From Nephrocerus scutellatus (lineage: Eukaryota; Arthropoda; Insecta; Diptera; Pipunculidae): a stretch of 64,000 nucleotides of DNA. The position numbers and the translations under genes are program-made. Under the pieces are notes generated by a model. It had not been told where the DNA came from. It saw only the letters and a list, made by a program, of their open reading frames with translations, and ran no database searches. The stretch lies in NCBI GenBank assembly GCA_947095585.1, contig OX352761.1, forward strand, positions 87,754,779 to 87,818,778, given 5' to 3'. Each line of letters starts with the position of its first letter. The first letter of the stretch is position 1. This document shows positions 43,087 to 53,954 of this stretch, one piece after another.

Positions 43087-43669
43087 TGTAACGAAGTTGC
43101 CTGCCAGCAACTACGCCAAAACCATACGGCTAGTAACATTTTATTTAAAAATATATAGATATATATTATGTGCGCAAAAATCCCATATGAATTTCATGGC
43201 GCCGGGCAAAATATATATATACGTACATACAAACGTATAAATTTTTTAAAATAATTTCTTGAGTAACCTTTTAGGAATATCAACGTAGTAAGTATGCGGC
43301 AGAATAATGCATTCAACAGGCAAACTACTAGACGTTGATATTAAGATATATTCTTGGGTGAACCCAGTGAGTCAATAGCGCCATAGGAGAGCTATGAGCT
43401 AGAAATCTCTAGTTGCCGAGTTCATTGACTTGGATTTTTTTAATTTATATACCGCCTGTAGTAAAATAATTACTCGGCCCTATGTCTTTATAATAAAGGA
43501 GAAGGCTTGAATTTGTTATAAACAATGGAGAAAAGGGTGTATTCTCATAGAATACCATTATTAATTAAACAATAAATAATCAGTCAAAGATTATTAGAAG
43601 TTACTCTTTGATTTCGAATATAAATATAATTCTCAACAAGCCTCTATTCTTTATTAAATACATAGAATA
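43087..43669 (+). repeat. 3' LTR of TE-B, truncated
   Basis: The first 583 bp of LTR-B from TGTAACG. Homology ends at TTATTAAATACATAG before the four-hairpin region, with several small deletions (for example near 43420 and 43480). Confidence 0.8.
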
Positions 43670-44146
43670 TTAAATGTAACTAATAAAAATATTTGTTTTA
43701 TATTTTAAAAAATATAAATATTTTTGAATAATCAAAAAAACCAATAAGTAAACAAGTATAAACAACAACAAAACATACATTCGAAATAGCAATAGCATTA
43801 GTTCGAAAACAATTTTGTCGTACATGCTTACATAATTGCGTTATGTTGAAACTACGACTTTGAGCATTTCGACTTGTCGCAAGTCGAAAGTCAAAATACG
43901 ACACATACATAATCGACCCACAGGGGTTGAAAAGTTTAAATGGTGTATTGCTCCTGGATGTTACTATAGATGTGCATCTTTTGATATTGAAATGAAGAAA
44001 TAAAGGCTTTGATTTAAATATTTATAATAAAATAATAATCTATAATAATATTTTTATATGATAATATATAATACATAATACATAATATATAATAATAATT
44101 ATTTTTTGTCCGCTGAAATCCCTTGTTTTTCAAGGATGGCAAAAAG
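43670..44146. other. AT-rich stretch with a hairpin, no gene
   Basis: No supported gene. A near-perfect palindrome lies at 43857-43899, with inner stem TTTCGACTT/AAGTCGAAA around GTCGC and outer TTTGA/TCAAA. The rest is A/T-rich with TAATAATA repeats at about 44020-44100. Confidence 0.5.
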
Positions 44147-44330
44147 AAATGTGTGGGAATTCGAGGACACTAAACTAACATTTTGATGGTAAAATGTATA
44201 GAAATTCCGAGGCTTATCGAAAAATAGAACGCGAAATTTTTAAAATAGGATTTGTTGGCAAAGACCACACACAAGGAGAAACACGCTGGAAAAACTTGAA
44301 AAAGGCTTGTAAGTTAAGAAAAATAATAAT
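44147..44330 (+). pseudogene. SANT/Myb-like DNA-binding domain fragment
   Basis: A frame with VWEFEDTKL then, after a break near 44180, YRNSEAYRKIEREIFKIGF and TRWKNLKKACK resembles the MADF/SANT-like fold (spaced Trp, final WKNL motif) found in insect regulators and Harbinger accessory proteins. A possible splice acceptor (TTTTTCAAG) precedes it at about 44130, and a GTAAG follows at about 44310. It is too short and broken to call a gene. Confidence 0.4.
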
Positions 44331-44649
44331 AAAACTGCTAATAGCCGGTAGGTTTGTCTATTCTTTGAAGAGCTGGACAGGATGTTGGGCTGCAGACTAT
44401 CAATTAATACAGTTCAAGGTGGAATTGATAATTCAAGGTAAAAGTATTTGCTTATTGTTTTTTTGTTTGGTAATGTTTAACTTAGGGTCACAACCATGCC
44501 GAAGATGGAAAACAGCTGCAGAGAATTTTTTGATGTCCAAGGAGATAGTTTGCCATCAACATCGACATCATCGGGTAGTAACTAAATTGAATGTTTCTTC
44601 AAATCTCATGAAATTCAATATTCGGTGCAGCAACAAAAAAGAGAAATGA

Positions 44650-45429
44650 TGTCACACGAGGATGTTATCCTTGAAATTTCGATAAGCTTAGCAATACAAT
44701 TAAGGCGAGTCATGAGGCATTGAATTATTATTTTTTCTTTAAATAGAAGGAGCTCATTTAATATGAGCATCCATTGTTTACGCAGAAGGAGCAAGAGCTC
44801 TTGGAGAGAAGCAAGCAGAAGAGAAGTGCTTGAAGAATTCACAAGCAGGTTTATCTCTGTTCTTCAGTTATTGTTGGATGGCACTATTGTACAGAATTCA
44901 ACTGATATTAAAAAAATGTTCACCAGTTTTTGTGGAAATGATAATTAGCTGTGCTTTTTTTTATCGGTATCGGTATCGGATGAACATTCTTTCTCCGAGC
45001 ACCGGTACATACAATTCAGCTTAGATAACAAACCCCTTCGCCAATTACCACATAGAAATCATAGGAAGACTGACTGACTCATATACCGAGAAACGTTTAA
45101 ATACTATTTATACGTAAAGTTGTGATGACTTTTATTTCGTTATATTAGTTATTTGCTAAAAATTTTTGAAATCACTTTGCTGTTGTTTATTTGAAAATGA
45201 AGCACATTTACTTTCTTTGTGTAAATGCAATTCAGCATTGTGCCGCCAGCTTAATGTTCACATTGCTATTATTTGTTTGTTGTATTTTGAACATTAGGAA
45301 ACATGCACTTCCGGCTTTTTAAACTGATTCACTTCCACCTTTTTGATCACCAGTTGAAGACGTGTAGAAAGATTGATTTTTAAGAATCGAAAGAAATCGA
45401 AACACTCGTACTCTATAGCCAATGATCTG
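44650..45429. other. No gene recognised
   Basis: Scattered short frames and low-complexity AT-rich sequence. A CGGTATCGGTATCGG stretch lies near 44965. Nothing that I can assign. Confidence 0.45.
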
Positions 45430-46740
45430 TTTAATAACGACAAACTACTTTGGGCGCTACAAAGCTTCGAACCATACAAATCTGCATGACCTGATGGCAT
45501 AATTCCAGCCGAGCTGCAAAGGACTTCGGATATTATCCTTCCTTTGCTGGAAACAATTCTAAAGAGTTGTCTTGATCTGGTCCATATTGCAGTCTTATGG
45601 AGAGAAGTTTACGTGGTTTTCATACCCAAAACCGGCAAATGCTCGCATGTTATTCCAAAAGATCTCAGACCAATCATTACTGTTAAAGACACTGGAAAGA
45701 ATGATCGATATCTACATACGCACACGCATTGACAAAAGACTCCTGTCTATAAATCAGCACGCGTATTGTAAAGGCAAGTCTGTAAAAACAGCTCTGCAAA
45801 CACTGGTACGTTCTATTGAATATTCACCACAAGAAGTACACAATGGTGGTATTCCTAGACATTGAATGCGCTTTTAATAACATCAACACATCTGCGATTA
45901 CGGATGCGCTGTCGACTTTGAGGATGGACGGCTCTCATCGCGAATTGATTAATCTTCTGCTCACAAGGCAGATTATTAATTCAAAGCTGGGCGTGTCATC
46001 TGCCAGAAGATCTGTTTGCAGAGGAACCCCACCAGGTGGATTCCTACCCCCTTTCTATGGAACTTAGCGGTGAATGAGCGGCTAGTATGCCTAAGAGGTG
46101 AGGGCTGTAAAGTAATCGCTTATGCGGTACACGTTGCTATTGCCATCCCAGGAAAATACCCATACAAAATGCTCTCAACAAGCATAATAACTTGCTGGGC
46201 AGATTACTGTGGTCTAGGGGTAAATCTTCACAAAACTGAGCTGTCCTATTCACCACGAAATATAAAGTTCCACTTATTAACCCTTCTTCTATAAAAGGTA
46301 TAAGCTTAATATTCTCTAATAGAGCCAAGTATTTGAGTCTCGTTTAGGAACGAAAGCTAAGCTAGAAACCTAACATACACGAAAGAGTTTGTAAAGGCAC
46401 AGTGACACTCTTCTCATGCAAAGAAGCCATTGATAGCAGATGAGGTCTTCAACCCCATATAACTCATTGGCTATATACAGCGGTAGTAAGACCTACTCTT
46501 CTATACGGTGTGACTGTATGGTGGACTGCCTTAAATAAGAAAGTAAACCTTGACAAATGATGCAAAGTCCAAAGATCAGCTAGTATATGTATGAGCGGAG
46601 CACTTCGTACAACCCCTCTGAGGCATTAGACATTCTATTCGACCTTACACCACTCGACAATTACAGCAGGCAAGTAGCTGCTAGTTCGTGCTAGAGGAAC
46701 GTCGTGCTTTTTCTTCGCAGTCGATTATCACATCAAGCAC
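45430..46740 (+). pseudogene. Dead LINE RT fragment (plus strand)
   Basis: RT motifs of a jockey/LOA-type LINE in several frames: VYVVFIPKTGK, LRPIITV, KRLLSINQHAYCKGKSVKTA, VVFLDIECAFNNI (motif A) and CRGTPPGGFLPP. At the catalytic position the sequence reads IAYAVHVAIAIPG, where a YADD-type motif is expected. Frames shift at least four times. The nearest relative in this window is TE-D, which has similar motif spacing. The tail to about 46740 is too decayed to read. Confidence 0.65.
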
Positions 46741-46746
46741 TATTCT

Positions 46747-47000
46747 TTTAGATTGTCTTTGTAAATTTGGTGTAAATAAAACGGCTGTCTCGTTCATTGG
46801 GAAAAAATTGATTTCTTTCTCGAATTTGATTCCAGAGCACAGCTTCTCTTCTTTTGGTATTAGATTTTATAAATTCTAGTATTTCGTCATTAGTTTTTTT
46901 TTTATTTGTACGGTTTCTTGAAAACTTTGATTAAATGAGTCATTTGATACGACTATACTTCCATAATGCTCAATTTCCCTAATGTTACTTTAGGTTTCCC
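46747..47000 (-). CDS. Possible 3' exon of the MADF gene
   Basis: On the minus strand, after a candidate acceptor (ATTTTTAG near 47030), a readable stretch contains REIEHYGSIVVSNDSFNQ. After a one-base shift at an A10 run near 46915 it continues DEILEFIKSNTKRREAVLWN to a stop at 46747. The length and charge suit the C-terminal part of a MADF protein. The shift and unproven splice sites keep confidence low. Confidence 0.3.
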
Positions 47001-47225
47001 TTTTTACCATGAAGTCCCTAAAAATTATATTACATCATGATATTTCCATAAGTATAATTATCGTGAAAATTTTCGAACTCGAGATTGTCAGAAAAAGCAA
47101 ATAAATTTCTTTCTTTTCCACTCTGCAGCCCAGACGGCTGAACTTACGGGGATTGACAGTTTACTTGGACAGTTTTTCGAGTTCTTGCAAATAACTTAAA
47201 AAGTATAGCACTTAGGAGAACTCTG

Positions 47226-47473
47226 TTAATTGCAAAATAACTTGAAAAAAAAAAAAAATTTAAAAAAAATATAAAAAAATGTAATGTAATGCAACAATTT
47301 AAAAAAAAAATGTAATATACATTTGCTCAAGATTCCGACCCCGTCCGTAAAAGAAGGTCGTGTTGTGCCCACTCCTCCATTTTTGATTAATGCCCGTTCT
47401 TGGTCACTTTTAGTTTTGGTCCATTTAAGATATTCTCTATGAAAATCTCGAAGCGTCTTCCGTTCTTTTATCA
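47226..47473 (-). CDS. MADF gene exon 2 (C-terminal half of the domain)
   Basis: It follows the acceptor CTTCCACAG and continues the exon 1 frame with VIKERKTLRDFHREYLKWTK, the last helix of the MADF fold. It then reads TKSDQERALIKNGG. After about 47340 the reading becomes Phe/Lys low complexity, so a further splice or a truncation probably ends the true exon before that. The gene lies alone between a dead LINE and a Helitron relic. Confidence 0.5.
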
Positions 47474-47569
47474 CTGTGGAAGCTATAAAATATTGAATTT
47501 ATTAAAATTTATAGCTTAAGTATTACATATTCGTATAATGTGTCAATTTCCCTGTTGCAAGTTACTTAC

Positions 47570-47714
47570 CATTATCTAATTGACATTCAAGAGCAATTTC
47601 GGTCCAAATTTCATATATGAACTTACAAAATTTATATTCTTTGTGGTTTTTGTCATACAACTCTGGATATCTCCGAACGGTTTCGATTAACTTTTCGAGT
47701 TTTTCTGTAGACAT
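47570..47714 (-). CDS. MADF gene exon 1
   Basis: ATG at 47712-47714. It encodes MSTEKLEKLIETVRRYPELY then DKNHKEYKF, IYEIWTEIALECQLDN, the N-terminal half of a MADF domain. It ends at a consensus donor (G/GTAAGT, intron 47474-47569, 96 nt), a typical fly intron length. MADF proteins bind DNA or act as adaptors, and several accompany Harbinger transposons. Whether this is a host gene or a transposon-derived one is not decided here. The frame is clean in exon 1. Confidence 0.55.
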
Positions 47715-47863
47715 TTTAAGTATATAGCAATTATCACGGATGTATATCTAGGGACAAAACTTCCATTTTATAATTAATTCTACAATTCTCTAATTATATT
47801 AGATAACATAATATTTTCTATAAATGTTTATAGACGAACCAGTTTAATAGTCCTTATTTAATA

Positions 47864-48225
47864 CTAGCTGAACTAGCGTTACCCGTGGCCTCGTGACCCA
47901 CCTATCGACCCTATTGGACGCCCAAGAAAAGAAAACACATGTATTTAAGACAAATGGGAAATTATTAATGCTATTAATTCATTTTACCGCCAGCGGATAT
48001 ACAAAGTTTTTTGTTTTTTTATTTGAAGTAAAAACGTACAAATTTTTCGGTGTGCCAACTCGGGAGCAAGCGTAAAAGCGAAAAATGAACGGTCTCGAAA
48101 AGACCAACATTACAAAGCCTACATTTTCTACCCCAGCGCCACCTATCGGGTCCAAATTTTGCCAAATAATTTATTTTGATTTAAATGTAATGTGTGAATT
48201 TCAGCCAAATCGCTCCAGATTTTTT
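47864..48225 (-). mobile_element. Decayed Helitron relic
   Basis: CTAG end at 47864 (CTAGCTGAAC), then CCCACCTATCG and later ACCCCAGCGCCACCTATCGG, matching internal sequence of the Helitron at 34770-35466. The other terminus is not recognisable. Confidence 0.6.
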
Positions 48226-48339
48226 TTAGATTACATTTTATTTTATTACCATTCGTTTAAAATGTTACAGTATTGTTTTACTACAAAATCAATAAAGCAT
48301 GGCATTGCCGTCTGCCGATTAACAATTAATTCTGTATAA
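48226..48339. other. No gene
   Basis: AT-rich spacer between the Helitron relic and the LINE 3' end. Confidence 0.5.
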
Positions 48340-48448
48340 TAATTTACTAGTTTTACCACTTCTTATTTAGTAAAAAAAAAATAAAAATAAAAAAATTAAT
48401 GATATTAAAAAATAAAGAATTTAATTCACGAAGGAATGAGAGATTACT

Positions 48449-48738
48449 CTAGAAGTTGAGCGTAATAATTTGATTTCCATACGCCAAAGCAACTATGCAA
48501 TAGCGATACAGTTGCGTCACATTACGCTTGTTTAAGCATCCTAGTACTTCCACGTCCAGATTAAATACGGTCCCGAAAAAGTGTCTTCTCGTTTTCCTCA
48601 GCATCGTGCACCTTTCAAGGAAATGTAGAACATCTTCCCTTTCTCCAAGATCACATAGGGTGCAAATAATTGGGAGATCTTCTCTATGTGGAATAAAATT
48701 CAGCTGGGGTAGTTTGCTACGAAGTTTTGTCACCATCG
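48449..48738 (-). pseudogene. TE-G ORF2 C-terminus
   Basis: MVTKLRSKLPQLNF then CTLCDLGEREDVLHFLERC, the CCHC-type tail typical of LINE ORF2 proteins. It is the direct continuation of the reading at 56765 and upstream (YSVDELS). A stop at 48449 is followed by an AT-rich 3' region. Confidence 0.7.
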
Positions 48739-48768
48739 TTTTTTTTTTTTTTTATGAAAACCCTAGTC

Positions 48769-51524
48769 CAGGGGTCGGCAAAGTGCGGCTCCGGAGCCGC
48801 ATGTGGCTCTTCAACCTCTTGTGTGCGGCTCTTTAACTCTTGAGTATGTACCTGACAAAAATTTCCTAAAGCTTGACCACCCGCCTAAGTCAAATTCAGC
48901 TTGATTAATTTGTTTCATTATATAATTGTCATATATAAAAGGAAATCATTATATTGTAAATAATTATATTTTGTAACATATAAAAAACTACTTACAAAAC
49001 TAGTGTGTACGACGGGTTAAAAATTTGACAACTCGAAAAAACAAGAAATTAATAAAATCTCTCTCGCTTCCATTTTGTCGATCAACGAAGTAACACCTGC
49101 AGCAACACAAGTACATAACTTTTACTAAAGTAATAAATATTGTACAAAATTAAATTGAAATTTGCGCTTATTAATTGTGGTATTTATATTGGACAAATCT
49201 ACCAGCGGTTTTCATCTTGGACCCAATTATCTGCATACAATTATAGTGTTTCGATTGACATGTTTATTCATAATGCTTAACATTTTATTGGTACTATCGC
49301 CTCCTTTGTGAAATGATCATGCTTTTCTATTGGTGACTTTCTTTAAACTTTTATAAAATTTTCTTTTCAGAAGGGTAACATGACTATGAAAAAGAAGCAA
49401 AGAAAAACAGAAGAGGAAAACCGGGAATTCAGAGATGAGTGGACTGAAATTTTTGCTTGCGTTCAAAATCATAACGGACTCCTAACATGTCTCATATGTA
49501 ATGAAAATTTTGCACATAACAAGAAGTCGAATCTGGAGAGACATGCATCTTTCAACGTAAATTATCCCTCCGGTGATGCAAGGAAGAAAGCAGTTGAAGA
49601 ACTTAGGATGAGTCAAGAGACATCCACATCTGTTTTTACTAGCTGGCTTAAAAATCCTAATAATTCGAATATGGCAAGTTTTATTATTAGTCACGAGATT
49701 GCTAAGAGAGGGAAACCGTACACAGACGGTGAGTATATAAAAAGTTGTTTTATTAATGCTTCAGAAGAGCTGTTTAAGCAATTTAAAAACAAAGCAGATA
49801 AAGTAAAAAAATTAAAGAACTGCCATTGTCTGCTAAAACGATTCAAGAGAGAACAGTTAAAATGGCTGCAAATGTTACTCTCCAGAAGATTGAAGATTTG
49901 AAAGTGGTATCAGCTGTATCAATAGCAGTTGACGAGTCCTGTGATATAAATGATACAGCGCAGGTCTCTCTTTTTATAAGATTTATTACTCAAACTGGGC
50001 CTAAAGAAGAGCTTTTGGGATTATTACCACTTAAAGGTCAGACTCGTGGAGAGGATATTTTCGAAGCTGTGATCGATTGCCTTGAAAAACATTATATTTC
50101 TCTTGATAAAATTGTATCTATTTCAACAGACGGGGCTAAAAGCATGACTGGCGTAAGAAAAGGATTTGTTGCGTTAATGAAAGCTAAAATAAATCATGAG
50201 GTACTTGCATACCATTGCATTATTCATCAAGAAGCTCTCTGCGTTCAGACATTCCCGGTTGAGCTTTGTAAAGTCATGGGTTTAGTTATTACGATTGTCA
50301 ATACATTATTAGCAAAGGCTCTAAATCATCGACAATTTAAGGATTTATTGGTCGAAATGAAAAGCGATTACGCAGATCTACTGCTGCATAACAAAGTACG
50401 TTGGTTGTCGAAAGGGAATGTTTTAAAACGTTTTGCAAGTCTGTTACCAGAAATAAAAGCTTTTCTATCTGATAAGGGCGTTCAGTATACAGAATTGACG
50501 GACGATAAGTGGATGCAAAATTTTCATTTCATGGTAGATGTTACTTCCCATCTAAATCAGATTAATTATAAACTTCAAGGGAAGGGGAACACTATATATT
50601 CGATGTTGGAAGAAGTGATTTCGTTCGAAAGTAAATTAGAAATTTTTGCCCAAGATCTCGAAAGAGAAACATTGTTTCACTTTCCGAGTCTTAAGAAATA
50701 TCTCCAGGAAAGAAATTCCTCAATTGACAGATCTTATTATAAAACAAACATTCTAAATATGAGGGAATCGTTCATAGACAGGTTTCAAGATTTTAAAAAT
50801 AGCAAAGCGACTCTAGCATTCATCAAAAGCCCGCTTAATGTTACGATAACAGACTTAGATTTTTCTCCTTTTGGCATCGACATTGGTAAATTCGAAATGC
50901 AATTATTGGATTTGCAAATGAAGGAAATATGGAATTCTAAATTTAAGCAACTAAGTGTCGATTTGGAAATATTAGAAAGGAACAGATGTGACTTAAGTTT
51001 CCAACACAAGTGGTCTGCTCTAAATAACTTGGAAAATTAGGATGTGATCATATTTAACGCTTGGAATAACATTCCAGATGCTTATGATCAGCTTAAGAAA
51101 CTTGCTTTTGCTCTTCTTTCTCTTTTCGGATCGACTTATTCATGCGAACAATGATTCTCGAGTATGAACATAATCAAAAACAAAATAAGAAGTCGTCTTA
51201 CAGATGAGAACCTGGAAACATGCTTAAAGTTAAAGACAACATCCTATGTACCGGACTTGAAAAGGCTTTCAAAGGAGATGCAAGAACATTCTTCACATTA
51301 AATAAAATTTTCACAATTTCTTTTATTAAAATCAATTACTTCCATGTCAATACAGAATGCCTGTAAACTATAATTTTAAAGTAATAATATCCACATCCAT
51401 TATTCGAAAATGGTACTGTATAAATACTGTTTAGTTCTTTAACAATAAAATGGCTCTTGACAATTTTTTAGAGTGTTGAAAATTGCAAAATTGGCTCTTT
51501 GGTTAAAAAGTTTGCCGACCTCTG
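48769..51524 (+). mobile_element. hAT transposon, ZBED type
   Basis: 2756 bp with terminal inverted repeats CAGGGGTCGGCAAAG and (reverse) CAGAGGTCGGCAAAC. The 8-bp duplication CCCTAGTC lies at 48761-48768 and 51525-51532. Subterminal GCGGCTC/GGCTCTT motifs recur at both ends. It is inserted in the 3' untranslated region of TE-D. Confidence 0.9.
49380..51301 (+). pseudogene. hAT transposase (ZBED5/SCAND3-like), three lesions
   Basis: About 640 codons. The N-terminal piece 49380-49901 has a BED-like finger (CLICNEN ... NLERH; the final His is not in its usual place). From 49826 the second frame has the RNase-H-fold core: VDESCDINDTAQVSLFIRF (first Asp) and STDGAKSMTGVRKGF (second Asp). After a TAG at 51038-51040 it continues with the dimerisation end (FALLSLFGSTYSCEQ, then TGA at 51152, then FSSMNIIKNKIRSRL). 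Lesions are a one-base shift in an A-run near 49810, and the TAG and TGA stops. Otherwise it is well preserved, so it was recently active. Confidence 0.85.
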
Positions 51525-51580
51525 CCCTAGTCCAAGTGACTGACACCGCGACGTTAAAGATCTATTGTATCAATAAGGCT

Positions 51581-52879
51581 TTAATTATCTGATAGACATA
51601 CAGCTTTCCTAATAAAAGATAGGATGTCCTTAGTAGCAGAGTTTTTCAACTCCTCAGTTGAGCATATTTCCTTATGGAATATGCGTTTCCTCAACCAAAT
51701 AAGTGCTGGGCAATCACAGAGAACATTTCTTAGGCCACAGTGGTCAGTTAGAAAATTCACTAGCTTCCTAATGCTACCTTTATCTAAATGCAGGATTTCT
51801 TTATATGAATAGGGTCTGATCAGTTGTTTGGATTGCCTTAGCCCCGGGGTATTTACCCAATGAGGCAGGCGAAGTTTGCCCTCCCAACAGTTTATCACCT
51901 TTGTGGCGGCACACCAATTGACGCCACAAAATGGTTCAGGTCCTATGAATGCAGTTTCCGAACCAGCCCTAGCTAGTTCATCTGCGGCTTCGCTGCCTGC
52001 GATACCTCGATGACCTGGTACCCAACCGAGCTTAACCCTGTTGTGTCTGGCCAGAGATTGCAATGCATCGTAGCAGCTTTTAACTGTTAATGAGTCCATC
52101 GACTTGGACGACAGAGCTTTGAGCGCTGCCTGGCTATCTGAATAGATATATATTCTCGCGCCTTTAACGCCTTTACTAAGGTTTAACCTAGCGCAGATCT
52201 CTATGGCATGGAGTTCAGCTTTGAAGACCGTGGGACTAATTCCCATTGGTATCGAGACCTTTGTATTAGGTCCGTAGACACCAGCACCAACTCCAGATTC
52301 CATCTTTGATCCATCAGTGAACCAAACCAGACCATTAGCGTCTAGTGTCGGAGCACCATTAGACCAGCTTGAGATCTCTACCTCAAATAACCTTCCGAAA
52401 CAGTACTCCCTGACCATAACGTCCAGTATTGTGCAGAACATATCTCTTTCGGGAACTGAGTTGAGAATTCTCAGGTGTTCCACAAGGTCGCATGGTTTAT
52501 ACTTATATTCTAGTTGCAGCTTTATAGCGTATCTAGCGGCCGTCTTCCTAATGAAGATTTGAAGGGACGAAAGTCCTGCGATAGCTTCTAATGCTGTCGT
52601 AGGGCAGGTACGCGTAGCACCTGTAATACCTAGACAGGCAATTCTTTGGAGCTTCTGAAGCTCGTTTGCCGTTGTCCACTCGAGTACCTTGGGCCACCAA
52701 ACTATGGCCGCATACGTGATTATGGGTGTCACCATCATTGTATACATCCAGTGTATCATCTTAGGATTGAGGCCCCAAGTACTGCCGTCTTCTGCAGGCC
52801 CATAAGGCCCTTGTAGCGCGTTTAGTAGCGGACTTGATATGAGCATTCCAGTTAAGTCTTTTATCAAGGATAACACCAA
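51581..52879 (-). pseudogene. TE-D ORF2, RNase H and C-terminus
   Basis: Conserved LINE RNase H: WFTDGSKMESGVGAGVYG, TVFKAELHAIEICA, IYSDSQAALKALSS and WVPGHRGIAGSEAADELA carry the catalytic Asp, Glu, Asp and His/Asp residues. Upstream is the RT thumb/connection (MMVTPIITYAAIVWWP). Downstream is GLRNVLCDCPALIWLRKR, a Cys-containing tail ending at 51581. The frame overlaps that of the RT piece, so one indel lies near 52790. RNase H itself reads intact. Confidence 0.85.
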
Positions 52880-53915
52880 GGTATTTGACCTCGCTGGAGT
52901 ACATTAGAGTGGTGCCTTTAATGGTGATTGGATTTAAGTCAGTCAACCTTCTTTTAGTGAAAGGTACTAGAACCGTTTTGCAAGGATGGATGAATAACCC
53001 TTCCCTGCTACACCAGTCCAAAACTTGTAAGAGCGCACATTGCATGACATCAGAAATGGTCGTGCAGTGCTTACCCCTAATGATAATCGCAAACTCATCA
53101 GCATAGCCAATGGCGATGAAGCCTGATCTGTGGAGATTGGCCAAGAGATCATCTATGACCAGTGACCACAGAAGGGGAGAGAGGACTCCTCCTTGGGGAC
53201 ACCCCTTTACTGCGGTCACAGACACTGACACTCCTCCTGAGGAAGAAGTAATATCTCGACTCTCGAGCATAGCCCTAATCCATAGATTGGTCGAGGTTTC
53301 GATACCCTTGTTACTAATGGCTCTCTCTATTGAGTCATAGCCAGTGTTATTGAAGGCGCCTTCAATGTCGAGGAATGCACACAAAGCAACCTCCTTGGAT
53401 CGAAAAGTTCTTTCTATCTTTTTAACCAGATAGTGGAGTACACCTTCTGTGCTTTTGCCTTTTCTGTATGCAAACTGACTTGAGTGCAAAGGAACAGACA
53501 CCTCTAGTCTGCTTCTAATATGAACATCAATGAGTCTCTCCATGATTTTCAGGACAAAAGATGTTAGACTGATTGGTCTGTATGATTTAGGTAGCTCACT
53601 AGACCTATTGCCAGGTTTGGGGATAAAAATCACATTTACCTGTCTCCAGACACAAGGGATGTATTCCCAATTGTAGCTAGCTCTAAATAATGAAATTAAG
53701 CTTGGCAGGATTGCATAGATCGCCTTCTGTAGAAGAGCAGGAAAGATGCCATTCCCACCAGGGGCTTTGAATGGTTTGAAGGAGCCTACTGCCCATCTAA
53801 CCTTATCTGGGGTGAAGATCTTACCAGATAAACTTTTAGTTCTACTACTACTACCTATGAGAAATGGGAGTGCTGTCGCCAACGCAAATTGAATGGGATT
53901 ACAAGTAGTAGCCAA
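52761..53915 (-). pseudogene. TE-D ORF2, reverse transcriptase
   Basis: 384 codons with the LINE RT blocks: VRWAVGSFKPFKAPGGNGIF, VIFIPKPGNRS, YRPISLTSFVLKIMERLID, AFLDIEGAFNNTGYDSI (motif A), KGCPQGGVLSPLLWSLVIDD (motif B) and AIGYADEFAIII (motif C). The second catalytic Asp of YADD is Glu here, which should abolish or cripple polymerisation. It then reads KYLGVILDKRLNWNAHI. It is flanked by the EN piece in another frame. Confidence 0.85.
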
Positions 53916-53954
53916 GAGATGATTAATAACAGTTGGGGATTTTAGTTAAATGTC

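Larger units (their letters stand above)
37123..43669 (+). mobile_element. TE-B long copy, Osvaldo/Ulysses-like Ty3/gypsy, degenerate
   Basis: The plus strand reads partial 5' LTR, tRNA-Lys-type primer site (duplicated), structured leader, gag with zinc knuckle, protease, RT, integrase, long pol tail, polypurine tract, partial 3' LTR. RNase H is missing and the frames hold many stops. The 5' LTR carries a solo LTR-A and the 3' region a Helitron. The assignment to Osvaldo/Ulysses rests on the primer site, long LTRs and element layout. Confidence 0.75.

Noticed and set aside
43670..45429. A complete DNA transposon around the SANT-like fragment
   Set aside because: I could not find terminal inverted repeats, a target duplication or a nuclease frame in this interval.
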